Shown piece after piece: positions 25,442-34,513 of a DNA stretch of 64,000 bases (positions are counted from its first letter, which is position 1; each line of letters starts with the position of its first letter). The DNA comes from Cupriavidus sp. WKF15. Its GTDB lineage: Bacteria > Pseudomonadota > Gammaproteobacteria > Burkholderiales > Burkholderiaceae. The stretch lies in the NCBI RefSeq assembly GCF_029278605.1, contig NZ_CP119573.1, positions 1,798,001 through 1,862,000 on the forward strand, written 5' to 3'. Position numbers and translations under genes: made by a program. A model generated the notes under the pieces. The model was not told where the DNA came from. It worked only from the letters and a program-made list of their open reading frames with translations, and did no database searches.

Positions 25442-27090
25442 GTCGGGTTCTGCGTTGGCGCGGGATGTGCGAGGGCGTCCGGAGTCGACGGTGCCGATGC
25501 CGGCACACCTGGGGCCCCGCGCGTGGTGTTCTGCCGCAGCGCCTGGTCGAGCAGCTTGTCCTGGCCGTAAATGTCAGGCAGGAAGTATACCCGGCCATCC
25601 GCGCGGGCAATGGCAGTGCCATAGGCCAGCACCACCGGCAGCGGCTGCTGGAGCGCCACGGTGTTGGACTGGCCCTTGGTCATGGCCTGGCGGATGCGTG
25701 CCTCGGTCCAGCCCGGCATGTCCTGCAGCACGAACTGCGCGAGCGCCACGGGTTCTTCCACGCGGATGCAGCCATGGCTGAAATCGCGCCGGTCGCGCTT
25801 GAACAGCTGCGGCGTGGGCGTGTGGTGCAGGTAGATGTTCTGGTTGTTCGGGAATACGAACTTGATGTCGCCGAGCGCGTTCGTCGGACCCGGGCGCTGG
25901 CGGATGCGCATCTGGCCATTCAGCACGGCGTCGAGATTGGCCTCGGTCAGCGTCGTCACGGCCTTGCCGTTGGACACGAACTCGAAGCCCTGGCTCGTGA
26001 AGTACCCGGGATCGCGCCGCAGTCGCGGAATGGTCTCCGCGCGCGCGATCGACGGCGGCACATTCCAGTAAGGGCTGAACTCGATGTAGCGCATGTCCTC
26101 CTTGAACAGTGGCGTGCGCGTATCCAGCGCCTTGCCGACAATGACCTTCATCTCCAGCTTGATGTCGAGCTTGCCGGCGTTGTACTCATAGGCGCGCAGC
26201 ATGAACTCGGGGATGTTCACCACGATCACGCGCGGCCCGTCGGCGAGCGGAGTCCAGCGCAGCCGCTCCATGGTCAGCTCGATCTGCCGCACGCGAGCCG
26301 CGGGCGGGGTATTGAGCTGGGCCAGGGTGCCGGCGCCGATCACGCCGTCCGCCTCCAGCCCGTGACGGGCCTGGAAAGCCTTGACGCCGTCCACGACGGC
26401 GCCGGCATAACGATGCGGCACCGGCGCGCCCGCGGCCATGTCGCCAAGTGCCTGCAGGCGCCTGGCCAGTTCCGCAACGCCGCTGTAGGCCTGCCCGGTG
26501 GTCAGCTTGCCGCCCGGCAGCGCGGGCAGCGGACGTTCCCAGCCCGGCTGCGCGGCCAGCGCGCGATAGCGCGCGAGCGCATCGCGCAGTGTGCCGTAGA
26601 GGGGAAAGGACGGCGCTGCCTCGCGGATCGCGTCAGGCAGCCGGTGGCTGGCCAGGGCAGTGCGCAGGTAGCTGTCAGGCTCGAACTGCGCCGACGCTGG
26701 CGGCGTGAAATTGGCGTGCACCTTGCGCGGATCGACGCGCCCGTTGTGCAGGTCCGACAGGTAGCGCCGCATGGCGTCGCTGAGCGCGGTGTCGAGCTTC
26801 TCCACGGCGTCCGGCGCGGCTTGCGGGCCGGCGGCGGCCTGCGCCAGCGCATGCTTCAGGCCCTCGGCATCGTAGTCCTTCGGCGCCAGGCCATCAGCCT
26901 CGGCGCCGGCCAGTGCCGTCACAGCCTGCTGAGCCTCGGGCGTCGGGCGCCCGCCGGCGAACCATAGCGGCTGCGCGCCGGCGCTCGCGGCGCAGGCAAG
27001 CAGGCAGGCGGCGAGCGTGCCGCCGATCCAGTGGCGGGCATTACGTGCGGGAAAGGAAGGCAGGCGCTTGTCAGGCTTGGCGGGTGTCAT
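25438..27090 (-). CDS. L,D-transpeptidase of the YcbB/LdtD type
   Basis: A 550-aa exported enzyme that forms 3-3 cross-links in peptidoglycan. The signal peptide is GGTLAACLLACAASAGAQ. A YcbB-type middle region includes a peptidoglycan-binding-like segment FQARHGLEADGVIGAGTLAQ. The YkuD catalytic domain ends with HHTPTPQLFKRDRRDFSHGC, placing the nucleophilic Cys near residue 442. The length and the insertion before the catalytic motif fit the large YcbB class. Translationally coupled to the DUF882 gene downstream. Confidence 0.92.
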   Translation of the reverse strand: MTPAKPDKRLPSFPARNARHWIGGTLAACLLACAASAGAQPLWFAGGRPTPEAQQAVTALAGAEADGLAPKDYDAEGLKHALAQAAAGPQAAPDAVEKLDTALSDAMRRYLSDLHNGRVDPRKVHANFTPPASAQFEPDSYLRTALASHRLPDAIREAAPSFPLYGTLRDALARYRALAAQPGWERPLPALPGGKLTTGQAYSGVAELARRLQALGDMAAGAPVPHRYAGAVVDGVKAFQARHGLEADGVIGAGTLAQLNTPPAARVRQIELTMERLRWTPLADGPRVIVVNIPEFMLRAYEYNAGKLDIKLEMKVIVGKALDTRTPLFKEDMRYIEFSPYWNVPPSIARAETIPRLRRDPGYFTSQGFEFVSNGKAVTTLTEANLDAVLNGQMRIRQRPGPTNALGDIKFVFPNNQNIYLHHTPTPQLFKRDRRDFSHGCIRVEEPVALAQFVLQDMPGWTEARIRQAMTKGQSNTVALQQPLPVVLAYGTAIARADGRVYFLPDIYGQDKLLDQALRQNTTRGAPGVPASAPSTPDALAHPAPTQNPT

Positions 27091-27232
27091 GGGGATCGAA
27101 ATGGTGTGGCTTGCCCGCCTATCGTAGCCGAAGAACGCTGGAATCCGGGCGGCTGAGCCCGTGAAAACAAATATCTTCAGCTAGCCCGCGAAACCATTAA
27201 AGCAAGCCTGGTCACGGCGCCCATGGCATGGA

Positions 27233-27260
27233 AACGCCCGCTGCGCGGGCAGCGGGCGTT
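27233..27260 (-). terminator. Strong intrinsic terminator of the small lipoprotein gene
   Basis: A perfect 11-bp stem (AACGCCCGCTG with CAGCGGGCGTT) around a 6-nt loop. In the minus direction it lies 33 bp past the stop codon of the lipoprotein gene and is followed by TTTCC. Confidence 0.75.
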
Positions 27261-27293
27261 GGGAGGAGGACTTGCCTGGTGTCCGGTTCAGGG

Positions 27294-27470
27294 CTACTTG
27301 CCCAGTTCGTGGCCAACCACGCCGCCTACCACGGCACCACCCACGGTGCCGGCAGTGCTGCCGTGCGTGAGTTCGTGCCCCGCTACGCCGCCAGCTACCG
27401 CACCCGTCGCGGTACAGCCGGCCAGGCCCATGCCAGCGCTGATCAGCAGCGCGACTGCAAGCTTCCACAT
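27294..27470 (-). CDS. Small glycine-zipper lipoprotein (58 aa)
   Basis: The start at 27470 is chosen because GGAG lies 6 bp upstream; an ATG two codons earlier would sit on top of that site. A lipoprotein signal, MWKLAVALLISAGMGLAGC, ends in a lipobox with Cys19. The mature part is a Gly/Ala/Val zipper (GAVAGGVAGHELTHGSTAGT, then GGAVVGGVVGHELGK) with two GHEL copies, like osmotically inducible glycine-zipper lipoproteins. Probably an envelope protein; exact role unknown. Confidence 0.75.
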   Translation of the reverse strand: MWKLAVALLISAGMGLAGCTATGAVAGGVAGHELTHGSTAGTVGGAVVGGVVGHELGK

Positions 27471-27615
27471 GGTCATCTCCTGTACCGTGCAAGGATGACC
27501 GCGGCCACCCATGCTCCTGCCTTCAGCTTAGGCAGGCCGCCATGGCGGGCCTTTCGGGCGCTGGCCGATTGCGGTGTAGGAATTATCGGACGGCCGCGGG
27601 TGCCGTCCCGATCGC

Positions 27616-28491
27616 TCACTTCTCCGAAAAGCGGCGCAGGCGCTTGATCAGCGACGAGGTATCCGCGCGGCCGCAGCCCATCTGCTGCAGGTCGGCATAG
27701 AACTGGTCGACCGTGGCGGTGACGGGCAGGCTGGCGCCATTGCGGCGTGCCTCGTCGAGGCAGAGTCCCAGGTCCTTGCGCATCCAGTCCACGGCGAAGC
27801 CAAAGTCGAACTTGTCCTCGATCATGGTCGGGCCGCGGTTCTCGAGCTGCCAGGATCCGGCCGCGCCCTTGCTGATGACGTCCAGCACCAGCCGCATGTC
27901 GAGGCCGGCGCGTTCGCCGAAGGCGATCGCTTCGGACAGGCCCTGGATCAGGCCGGCGATGCTGATCTGGTTGACCATTTTGGCGAGCTGGCCGGCACCG
28001 GCTTCGCCGATGCGCGTTACGGCGCGCGCATACGCGCCGATCACGGGCTCGGCGCGCGCATAGGCTTCGGCGTCGCCGCCGCACATGATGGTCAGGATGC
28101 CTTTTTCCGCACCGACTTCGCCGCCCGACACGGGTCCGTCGATGAAGTGCAGGCCGCGTTCGCGCGCGGCCGCGTAGAGTTCGCGCGCCACGTTGGCGCT
28201 GGCGGTGGTGTGGTCCACGAAGATGCAGCCGGTGGGCGCGGTGAAGAACGCACCGTCCGGACCGATCAGCACCGAGCGCAGGTCGTCGTCGTTGCCGACG
28301 CACGAGCACACCACGTCCGCCTGCCTGACTGCCAGGGCGGGTGTGTCCGCCGCTTTGCCGCCAAATTTTGCGACCCAGGCCTGCGCCTTGGCCGCGGTGC
28401 GGTTGTAGACCGTGACTTCATGGCCCTTGGCGGCAAGATGGCCCGCCATGTGGAAGCCCATGACGCCAAGCCCGAGGAATGCGACACGCAT
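27616..28491 (-). CDS. NAD(P)-dependent beta-hydroxyacid dehydrogenase (GarR/HIBADH family)
   Basis: A 291-aa Rossmann-fold enzyme. The nucleotide site is FLGLGVMGFHMAGHL, the substrate motif DGPVSGGEVGAEKG, and the catalytic Lys is in GAGQLAKMVNQISIAG. Relatives reduce tartronate semialdehyde or succinic semialdehyde, or oxidise 3-hydroxyisobutyrate; the exact substrate cannot be told. It is monocistronic, with a repeat-bearing upstream region. Confidence 0.9.
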   Translation of the reverse strand: MRVAFLGLGVMGFHMAGHLAAKGHEVTVYNRTAAKAQAWVAKFGGKAADTPALAVRQADVVCSCVGNDDDLRSVLIGPDGAFFTAPTGCIFVDHTTASANVARELYAAARERGLHFIDGPVSGGEVGAEKGILTIMCGGDAEAYARAEPVIGAYARAVTRIGEAGAGQLAKMVNQISIAGLIQGLSEAIAFGERAGLDMRLVLDVISKGAAGSWQLENRGPTMIEDKFDFGFAVDWMRKDLGLCLDEARRNGASLPVTATVDQFYADLQQMGCGRADTSSLIKRLRRFSEK

Positions 28492-28510
28492 GCTGCGACT
28501 CCGTAACTAT

Positions 28511-28572
28511 TTGGATATTGTTGGATATTCGGTGATGCGCGGCGGCTCCAGTAGTTCCAGTAGCTCCAGTAG
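28511..28572. repeat. Two short tandem repeats upstream of the beta-hydroxyacid dehydrogenase gene
   Basis: A 10-bp near-perfect duplication (TTGGATATTG then TTGGATATTC) fills 28511-28530. Three 9-bp units (CTCCAGTAG, TTCCAGTAG, CTCCAGTAG) fill 28546-28572. They lie between the dehydrogenase start at 28491 and the end of the LuxR remnant, so they may overlap its promoter. Confidence 0.7.
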
Positions 28573-28685
28573 GGAGCTTCACATGGAGGCGGAGGCACGC
28601 AGCGCGGGGGAGGCATGGCCTCTGGCGCAGAGTATACGGCTGCCGCCGCGATTGTTGCCTGTTGCCCTGCAAAGGCCGTGCGGCG

Positions 28686-29062
28686 CTACCCCTGACCCAG
28701 GATCGCCTTCCGGACCAGCTCCGACTGTCGGTTGCAATGCATTTTCGCCATCAGCATGGCGATCTGCTTGCGCACCGTATTGACCGACAGCCCCATCGAC
28801 CCCGCCCACGGCCGGAATCGTCATGGCCTGGCGCGTGCCGGTCTGGCTGGCAGTGGCGACGTGCCGCAGCAGCAGCGCCTGCACGCGCAGATCCGCATGC
28901 CAGAGCACGCCATGGCGCGGGGCGGACTACCGTACCGCCTGCGCCGACCACGCAGATGGCCTCGTCGAACGAGGAGAAGGCTTCTTCGAGGCTGGCGAGA
29001 TGGTTGTTCACGGCCTGCTGCCTGCGCGCGATCCCGTCGCGCACTCCAGGTCCCTTGACTGC
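28686..29062 (-). pseudogene. Decayed LuxR-family regulator remnant
   Basis: Pieces of one LuxR-type protein can be read in three different frames. Near 29040-28940 the frame gives RQQAVNNHLASLEEAFSSFD and then EAICVVGAGGTVV. Near 28910-28810 another gives HADLRVQALLLRHVATASQ. From about 28795 to the TAG at 28686-28688 a third gives the C-terminal helix-turn-helix GLSVNTVRKQIAMLMAKMHC then NRQSELVRKAILGQG. The N-terminal half and the start of the HTH are missing, so at least two frame changes or deletions have inactivated it. It is a different lineage from the intact LuxR gene at 41721. Confidence 0.8.
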
Positions 29063-29366
29063 CCGGGCGCACGTGCCCGGGCCTCTCCTGTCATGGTGGG
29101 CGAAATTCGGCCGATGCCAATGCCCCGAACGGGGGATGGCGGGAAGGATGGCAGCGTGAAACCGGTCCGGATGCGATGTAACCTGCATAATTCCGGCGTA
29201 CCTGTGTGCCGGCGCGATCGTTTCCGCGATTGTCGCGCTGGGCGCACGCTGAACTTCATCTTCAGGTCGGCGCTCGGCCGGTCGATCACGGGCGCGGGCG
29301 TGCCGGCCGTCGCGCGATGCCTACCTGGCGGCCGAAAAGGCGCGCGGACTGTAGTCCGGGCAGACG
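29063..29366. other. No gene seen
   Basis: About 300 bp between the LuxR remnant and the GlxA-type regulator gene. Open frames here have no recognisable domain and no convincing start site. It may contain worn-out 5' sequence of the LuxR remnant. Confidence 0.5.
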
Positions 29367-30329
29367 CTAGCCCCGGCGAGCGTGCCGGAACTCCCCGGGT
29401 GTCATCGGCTCGGCCTTGTTCCAGCAGGAACGGAATGCCTGCACGCTGGCAAAACCGCATTGCCCGGCGATGTCATCGATCGGCAGCGAAGACGCCTCGA
29501 GCAGCCGACGAGCCTTGTCCATGCGCAGCGCCAGCTGGTACTGCTTGGGCGTCAGCCCGGTTTCCCTGGCAAACACGCGCGACAGGTGCCTGACGCTGGT
29601 GGCGAAGGTCTGCGCGAACGAGGGATCGGACACGCTCACGGCCAGGTCGGTTGAAATTGCGTCCTGCACCGCGTGGACCAGCGCATTGCCATGCGAGCGC
29701 GAGCGGAACTTCGAATCCAGCTCCGGATCGCTGCCGAAGCGCCGGAACGGCACCACGTTCTCGCGCGCCACGCGGATCGCGGCCTCGTCGCCGAAGACAT
29801 CGGCCACGAGCTGCAGGGCCATGTCGATGCCCGAGGCCACGCCGGCCGAGGTCCAGATATTGCCGTCGCTGACGAAGATGCGGTTGTCGATCACCGAGGC
29901 GCGCGGATGCCGCGCGCGCAGCCTGCCGACATGGGCGTAGTGCGTGGTGCAGAGCCGCCCGTCGAGCAGGCCGGCGTCGCCGAGCAGGTAGGCGCCCGTG
30001 CAGACGGCGGCCACGATCGGCCTGTCCGGCGCGCATGCCGCTGCGCGCAGCCAGTCCGCCGTATCGCGCCATGCCGGCGAGCGGGTCAGCGTGTCCGTCA
30101 TCTTGCTGCCGATAGCGAGCACCAGGTCGCCCGGAAGCAGCCGCGCCGGCAATGGCCCGACCCGCCCTAGTTCGACGCCCTGGAACGCCTGCACGCTGGA
30201 ATGCGGTCCCACGCAGCGCACGGCCAGCTTGCCGAGGCCGAGTTCGGCAACCGTTGCCAGGATCTGCAGCGGTCCGGCCAGGTCCAGCATGTGGATGCCG
30301 GGCAGCATGAGGAAATAGGCGGTTCGCAT
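29367..30329 (-). CDS. GlxA-family AraC-type transcriptional regulator
   Basis: A 320-aa regulator. The N-terminal DJ-1/PfpI-like domain (YFLMLPGIHMLDLAGPLQI, with the nucleophile-elbow region AAVCTGAYLLGDAGLLDG) is followed by two C-terminal AraC helix-turn-helices ending in IDDIAGQCGFASVQAFRSCW. The start at 30329 gives MRTAYFLMLPG. It diverges from the MFS permease gene across 286 bp and is a likely regulator of it. Confidence 0.9.
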   Translation of the reverse strand: MRTAYFLMLPGIHMLDLAGPLQILATVAELGLGKLAVRCVGPHSSVQAFQGVELGRVGPLPARLLPGDLVLAIGSKMTDTLTRSPAWRDTADWLRAAACAPDRPIVAAVCTGAYLLGDAGLLDGRLCTTHYAHVGRLRARHPRASVIDNRIFVSDGNIWTSAGVASGIDMALQLVADVFGDEAAIRVARENVVPFRRFGSDPELDSKFRSRSHGNALVHAVQDAISTDLAVSVSDPSFAQTFATSVRHLSRVFARETGLTPKQYQLALRMDKARRLLEASSLPIDDIAGQCGFASVQAFRSCWNKAEPMTPGEFRHARRG

Positions 30330-30615
30330 GGCGCGCAACGATCGTGGGGGATTGCGGTTAGCCAAAATATTGCCACAAGCGTAATTTCATGGCTCAAGAG
30401 ATGCATTGGAATGTGGATCGAAGGATGGCCAGAAATTTGCCATAGCTGGCGGATCTGTTGCTGGCGGCTCGCCGCCGCACCCCATAGCATGGGAATCATC
30501 CTTCCATCATTCGCCGCCCGGTGCCAGCCGCGCTGCGCGTTTCCCGGAGACCACACCATGCTGCCTTGCCATGCCTTCGCGCCGGTCCTGCCGGCCGGGA
30601 TCCGGAGCCGCTGAC

Positions 30616-31848
30616 ATGACGACCGTCCGGATTTCCCGCTCCGTCACACTGCTGCTCGTCGCCACCGGCTTTGCGGTGATGTTCGCGTCGACCGCCGTCA
30701 AGGGCGTCTACCAGGTCTACTTCGTGCAGCTGGCCACGCACTTCGGCCAGGGGCGCGCGCAGTTCGCGTGGTCTGGCGGGCTGTTCATGCTAGCCACCGG
30801 CCTTATGTCGCCCGTGGTGGGCGCGCTGAGCGACCGCGTCGGGCCCTTGCGCACCGCCGCGGTTGGCGCGCTGGCGGCAGGACTGGCCTATGCCAGCGCA
30901 GCCTGGTGGCACCAGTCGCTGGTCTGGTTCAGCCTCGCATTCGGCATCGTCGGCGCATTCGGGCTCGCGGCGATGACCTTCGTGCCGATGGGCGTGCTGG
31001 TGGACCGTCTGTTCGAGGCGCGCAGGAAAGGACTGGCCTACGCCATCGTCACCAACGGCACGGCGATCGGCTTTATCGTGCTGTCGCCGTTCTGGATCTG
31101 GCTGCAGCCGCAGGCGGCGTGGACCACGGTGTTCGGCGCGGTTGGCATGGTCTTCGCGCTGCCGGTGGCCGCCACGCTGTGGCTGCTGTCGCGCTGGGAA
31201 CCGCCCGCGCCGGCGGCTGCCGTGGCGCAGGCGCAGACCTCGGCATGGGCGATCGTGCGGCGCGATCCTGTGTTCTACGTGCTGGCCGCTGGGTTCTTCG
31301 GCTGCGGTGCGACCATGGCCTTCATCGACGTGCACCTGCTCGCGCACTGGCAGGACCGTGGCGTGCCGCGCCTGGAAATGGGCTACGCACTGAGCGCGCT
31401 CGGGGTGCTGGAACTGGCCAGCGGCATCGCCTCGGGCGCGCTGGCGCTGCGCTTCGACAAGCACCGGCTGCTGGCCGCGTTCTACGCCATGCGCTGCGCG
31501 GCGATGTTGCTGCTGCTCGTGCCGCAGGCAGGCGTGCTGCCGTTTGCGGTGCTGTTCGGCAGCAGCTACCTGGGCACGGTCATCCTGACGTCGATGTTCT
31601 GCTTCGAGCGCTATGGCAGCCAGATCAAGGGCCGGGTGTTCGGGCTGCTGTTCCTGGTCCACCAGGTTGGCGCGTTCCTGACCGTGCAGCTGGGGGCGCG
31701 TTCGTTCGAATCGACCGGCGCGTATCTGCAGACAATCGCCGCGCTCGGCTTGGTGACCGGCTTTGCCGCCATCTGCTCGTGGCTGGGTTTGCGCCGCGGT
31801 GCCGGCGAGCCGCCAGCCCTGCGCGCCGGGGCGGGTGCGCAGGGCTGA
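30616..31848 (+). CDS. Major facilitator superfamily transporter (OFA/oxalate-formate-like)
   Basis: A 410-aa permease with about twelve helices. The start at 30616 (MTTVRISRSVTLLLVATGF) follows a GGAG; the longer open frame upstream is not membrane-like. VVGALSDRVGPLRTAAVG is the loop 2-3 signature, and KGRVFGLLFLVHQVGAFL is found near helix 10-11. It probably exports or imports a small organic anion; the substrate is unknown. Divergent from the GlxA-type regulator. Confidence 0.87.
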   Translation: MTTVRISRSVTLLLVATGFAVMFASTAVKGVYQVYFVQLATHFGQGRAQFAWSGGLFMLATGLMSPVVGALSDRVGPLRTAAVGALAAGLAYASAAWWHQSLVWFSLAFGIVGAFGLAAMTFVPMGVLVDRLFEARRKGLAYAIVTNGTAIGFIVLSPFWIWLQPQAAWTTVFGAVGMVFALPVAATLWLLSRWEPPAPAAAVAQAQTSAWAIVRRDPVFYVLAAGFFGCGATMAFIDVHLLAHWQDRGVPRLEMGYALSALGVLELASGIASGALALRFDKHRLLAAFYAMRCAAMLLLLVPQAGVLPFAVLFGSSYLGTVILTSMFCFERYGSQIKGRVFGLLFLVHQVGAFLTVQLGARSFESTGAYLQTIAALGLVTGFAAICSWLGLRRGAGEPPALRAGAGAQG

Positions 31849-31873
31849 GAGCGCGGGGTGGGGGGCAGCGACG

Positions 31874-32077
31874 ATGGCCGCGATCCGGTGCCTGTTCGTT
31901 GGCGCCTGCCTGCTTCCACTGATGCTCGCTGCCCTGAAAGCGGACGGCCGCACGGTCAGGGCGGCGGCATGGTCTGGCATTGCCCTGCTGGCCGTGCTGC
32001 TCAGCCTCGTGGACCTGTCCGCCTATGTGCAGGCGCGTGTCGACGGCGTGCTGTTCGGGGCAGCCTGCGGCCGCTGA
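31874..32077 (+). CDS. Small two-helix membrane protein (67 aa)
   Basis: Starts 25 bp after the MFS stop, with a G-rich Shine-Dalgarno-like stretch before the ATG. It consists of two hydrophobic segments, CLFVGACLLPLMLAAL and AAWSGIALLAVLLSLVDL, separated by a basic loop (KADGRTVR). No family recognised. Co-transcription with the permease is likely. Confidence 0.55.
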   Translation: MAAIRCLFVGACLLPLMLAALKADGRTVRAAAWSGIALLAVLLSLVDLSAYVQARVDGVLFGAACGR

Positions 32078-32098
32078 GCCCCGCCCATGGCGCGGCGC

Positions 32099-33274
32099 TT
32101 AGCCGATGATGTCGAACTCGCTGAAATGCTCTTCATTCAGGGTCAGCCCCAGGCCGGGCAGGTTGTCGTCCAGCTGCAGGTAGCCGTTGTCCGGTGCCGG
32201 GTCGCCCTTGAAGATGTAGTAGAACAGTTCGTTGCCGACCTCCACGTCATGCACCGGAAAGTACTCCGACATCGGTGAAGCGGTGGACGCCATGGTCAGG
32301 TGGTAGTTGTGCATCTGGCCGGCATGCGGGATCACGGGTACCGACCAGGCCTCCGCCATGGCGTTGATCTTCTGTGCCGCGGTGATGCCGCCCACGCGGT
32401 TGGTGTCGTACTGGATCACGTCCACCGCGCGGCGCTCGAGCAGGTCCTTGAAGCCGTAGGAGGTGAACTCGTGCTCGCCGCCGGAGATCGGGAAGGGGCT
32501 CATCTTCTTCAGCTCGGCGTAGCCCTCGATATCGTCGGCGATGACCGGTTCCTCCAGCCAGCGCGGGTTGAACTCGGCCAGGCGCGGCACCATGCGGCGC
32601 GCGTATTCCAGCGTCCAGCCCATGTAGCACTCCAGCATGATGTCGACCCCGTCGCCGACCAGTCCGCGCAGCAGGCGCACTTGCTCCAGGTTCTTCTGCA
32701 TGCCGGCGGGGCCGTCCTTGGGGCCGTAGCCGAAGCGCATCTTCATGGCGGTGAAGCCCTGGTCCAGGTAGCGCCGGGCTTCGGCCAGGAAGGCGTCGCG
32801 GTCGTCGTTGTTGTAGAGCTTGGAGGCATAGCACCAGATCTTCTCCTTGGTGCGTCCGCCCAGCAGCTTGAACACGGGCTTGCCCACGGCCTTGCCCATC
32901 AGGTCCCACAGCGCGATGTCCACCGCCGAGATCGCGGCCATGCCGATGCCCTTGCGGCCCCAGGCATGGGTTCGGCGGTACATCTTCTGCCACAGGTATT
33001 CATTGTCGAACGGATCCTGCCCGATCACGATCGGCGCCAGGTACTGGTCGATGACCTGCTTGGCCACGCGCGGCGCGAGCGCGCAGTTGCCGATGCCGAC
33101 CAGCCCGTTGTCGGTCTCGATCTCCACCACCAGCCAGCCGTGGAAGCGGAACGAGCCCATGGCGTCGCCGCGGTCGAACAGGGTGTCGGTGGCATTGGTG
33201 CAGAAGTGGGCCTGCGGCGGCACGGTCTTGCCCTTCCATTCGAATACGCGGGCACGGACGTTGGTGATCTTCAT
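32099..33274 (-). CDS. Enolase-superfamily acid-sugar dehydratase (RhmD-like)
   Basis: A 391-aa mandelate racemase/muconate lactonizing enzyme family member. The capping domain is followed by a barrel with [14 protein letters not shown], the three metal-ligand segments [15 protein letters not shown] and SGGEHEF, and the catalytic His in [17 protein letters not shown]. The GPKDGPAG pattern is most like L-rhamnonate dehydratase-type enzymes. The first metal ligand appears to be Glu rather than the more usual Asp. It lies downstream of pdxA2 and tctC on the same strand. Exact sugar acid unknown. Confidence 0.85.
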   Translation of the reverse strand: MKITNVRARVFEWKGKTVPPQAHFCTNATDTLFDRGDAMGSFRFHGWLVVEIETDNGLVGIGNCALAPRVAKQVIDQYLAPIVIGQDPFDNEYLWQKMYRRTHAWGRKGIGMAAISAVDIALWDLMGKAVGKPVFKLLGGRTKEKIWCYASKLYNNDDRDAFLAEARRYLDQGFTAMKMRFGYGPKDGPAGMQKNLEQVRLLRGLVGDGVDIMLECYMGWTLEYARRMVPRLAEFNPRWLEEPVIADDIEGYAELKKMSPFPISGGEHEFTSYGFKDLLERRAVDVIQYDTNRVGGITAAQKINAMAEAWSVPVIPHAGQMHNYHLTMASTASPMSEYFPVHDVEVGNELFYYIFKGDPAPDNGYLQLDDNLPGLGLTLNEEHFSEFDIIG

Positions 33275-33469
33275 CGTGTGGCTCCTTTTACGGCGGAAAT
33301 GCGGTTGGCGTTCGGTTGGCGGCCCGGCTTTTCGTGATGGCGCGCACGAGCGTGCGCCCGACCGCGGATTGGGCAGTCATGTTCAGGTCTGCGTTGTGGC
33401 TGCGGGCCGGCGGGCATGCCGGCGCCACGTTGGCGGGGCCGGTCTATGCCGGCCTGCCAGGATGCATGC

Positions 33470-34492
33470 TCACCGCTGCGCGGCGGCACGTCGTTGCGCA
33501 CCCATCTGGCAGGCGAGCTGGAACGCCTGCAGGATGGCGCCGGGATCGGCCCGGCCCTGCTGGGTGATATCGAAGGCGGTGCCATGCGCCGGCGTGGTGA
33601 TCGGCACCGGCAGGCCGCCCTGCACCGTGACCCCGCGCGAAAAACCCATCAGCTTGATGCCGATCTGGCCCTGGTCGTGGTACATGGTGACAATGGCGTC
33701 GAACTGGCGCTGCGCGGGTCCGCCCTGCACCTTGAGGAAGATGGTGTCGGCCGGGAACGGACCCTGCGCCGCCACGCCGCGTGCCTGCGCATCGGCCACG
33801 GCGGGGGCGATCACGTCGATCTCCTCGCGGCCAAAGGCGCCGTTGTCCCCATTGTGCGGATTGAGGCCGCATACCGCGATGCGCGGCGCACGCATGCCGG
33901 CGTTGCGCAGCGCCTGATCGATCAGGTCGATCGCGGCGCCCACGCTGTCGCGGGTAATCATGGCCGGCACGTCCTTGAGCGCCACGTGCGACGTGACGCG
34001 CGAGGTCCACAGCCCGTCCAGCACATTGAACTCGCAGAAGGCGCCGCGGTGGCCGAGCTGTTCGGCAAACCAGTGCAGCTCGTCGTTGTGGCCCATGCCG
34101 GCGGCATGCAGCGAGCTCTTGTTGAGCGGGCCGAACAGGATGGCGTCGGCCTTGCCGGACTGGGCCAGTTCCAGCGCCAGCGCGAGCGTGCCGAGGCTGT
34201 AGCGGCCGCCTTCGGCGCTGGCGGCGCCGCGCGGATAGGCGGGCTTGCCTTCGAGCGCCCAGTGGTACAGGCGCGGGCCGGCGTCCGTGCCCTCAAAGCC
34301 GAGGCGGGCGGTCTCGGGCAGCGCGAGGTCGACGCCGGCCAGCTGCAAGGCGTGGCGCCATTCGTCGCGGTCGGCAATCAGCAGGATCTCGGCGTGCGTG
34401 GCGGCGGGATTGGCCAGCAGCCTGGCGACCAGCTCAGGGCCGATGCCGGCGGGATCGCCGAGCACCATGGCGATACGGGGTCGTTGTGTCAT
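33470..34492 (-). CDS. pdxA2: PdxA2-family 4-phosphate dehydrogenase
   Basis: A 340-aa member of the PdxA family, in the paralogous group acting on phosphorylated four-carbon acids (D-threonate or D-erythronate 4-phosphate) rather than in pyridoxal synthesis. Metal and substrate residues are visible in AAGMGHNDELHWFAEQLG, MYHDQGQIGIKLMGF and PAHGTAFDITQQGRADPG. Its company (sugar-acid dehydratase and Bug receptor) supports catabolism. The kinase (DUF1537) that usually makes its substrate is not next to it. Alternative: a second biosynthetic PdxA. Confidence 0.85.
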   Translation of the reverse strand: MTQRPRIAMVLGDPAGIGPELVARLLANPAATHAEILLIADRDEWRHALQLAGVDLALPETARLGFEGTDAGPRLYHWALEGKPAYPRGAASAEGGRYSLGTLALALELAQSGKADAILFGPLNKSSLHAAGMGHNDELHWFAEQLGHRGAFCEFNVLDGLWTSRVTSHVALKDVPAMITRDSVGAAIDLIDQALRNAGMRAPRIAVCGLNPHNGDNGAFGREEIDVIAPAVADAQARGVAAQGPFPADTIFLKVQGGPAQRQFDAIVTMYHDQGQIGIKLMGFSRGVTVQGGLPVPITTPAHGTAFDITQQGRADPGAILQAFQLACQMGAQRRAAAQR

Positions 34493-34513
34493 GGCGGATG
34501 CGGTGAATGCGGT

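Noticed and set aside
28751..29188. Single gene on the minus strand
   Set aside because: Only its middle part resembles LuxR proteins; the rest of that protein is found in two other frames, so it is a fragment of a pseudogene.
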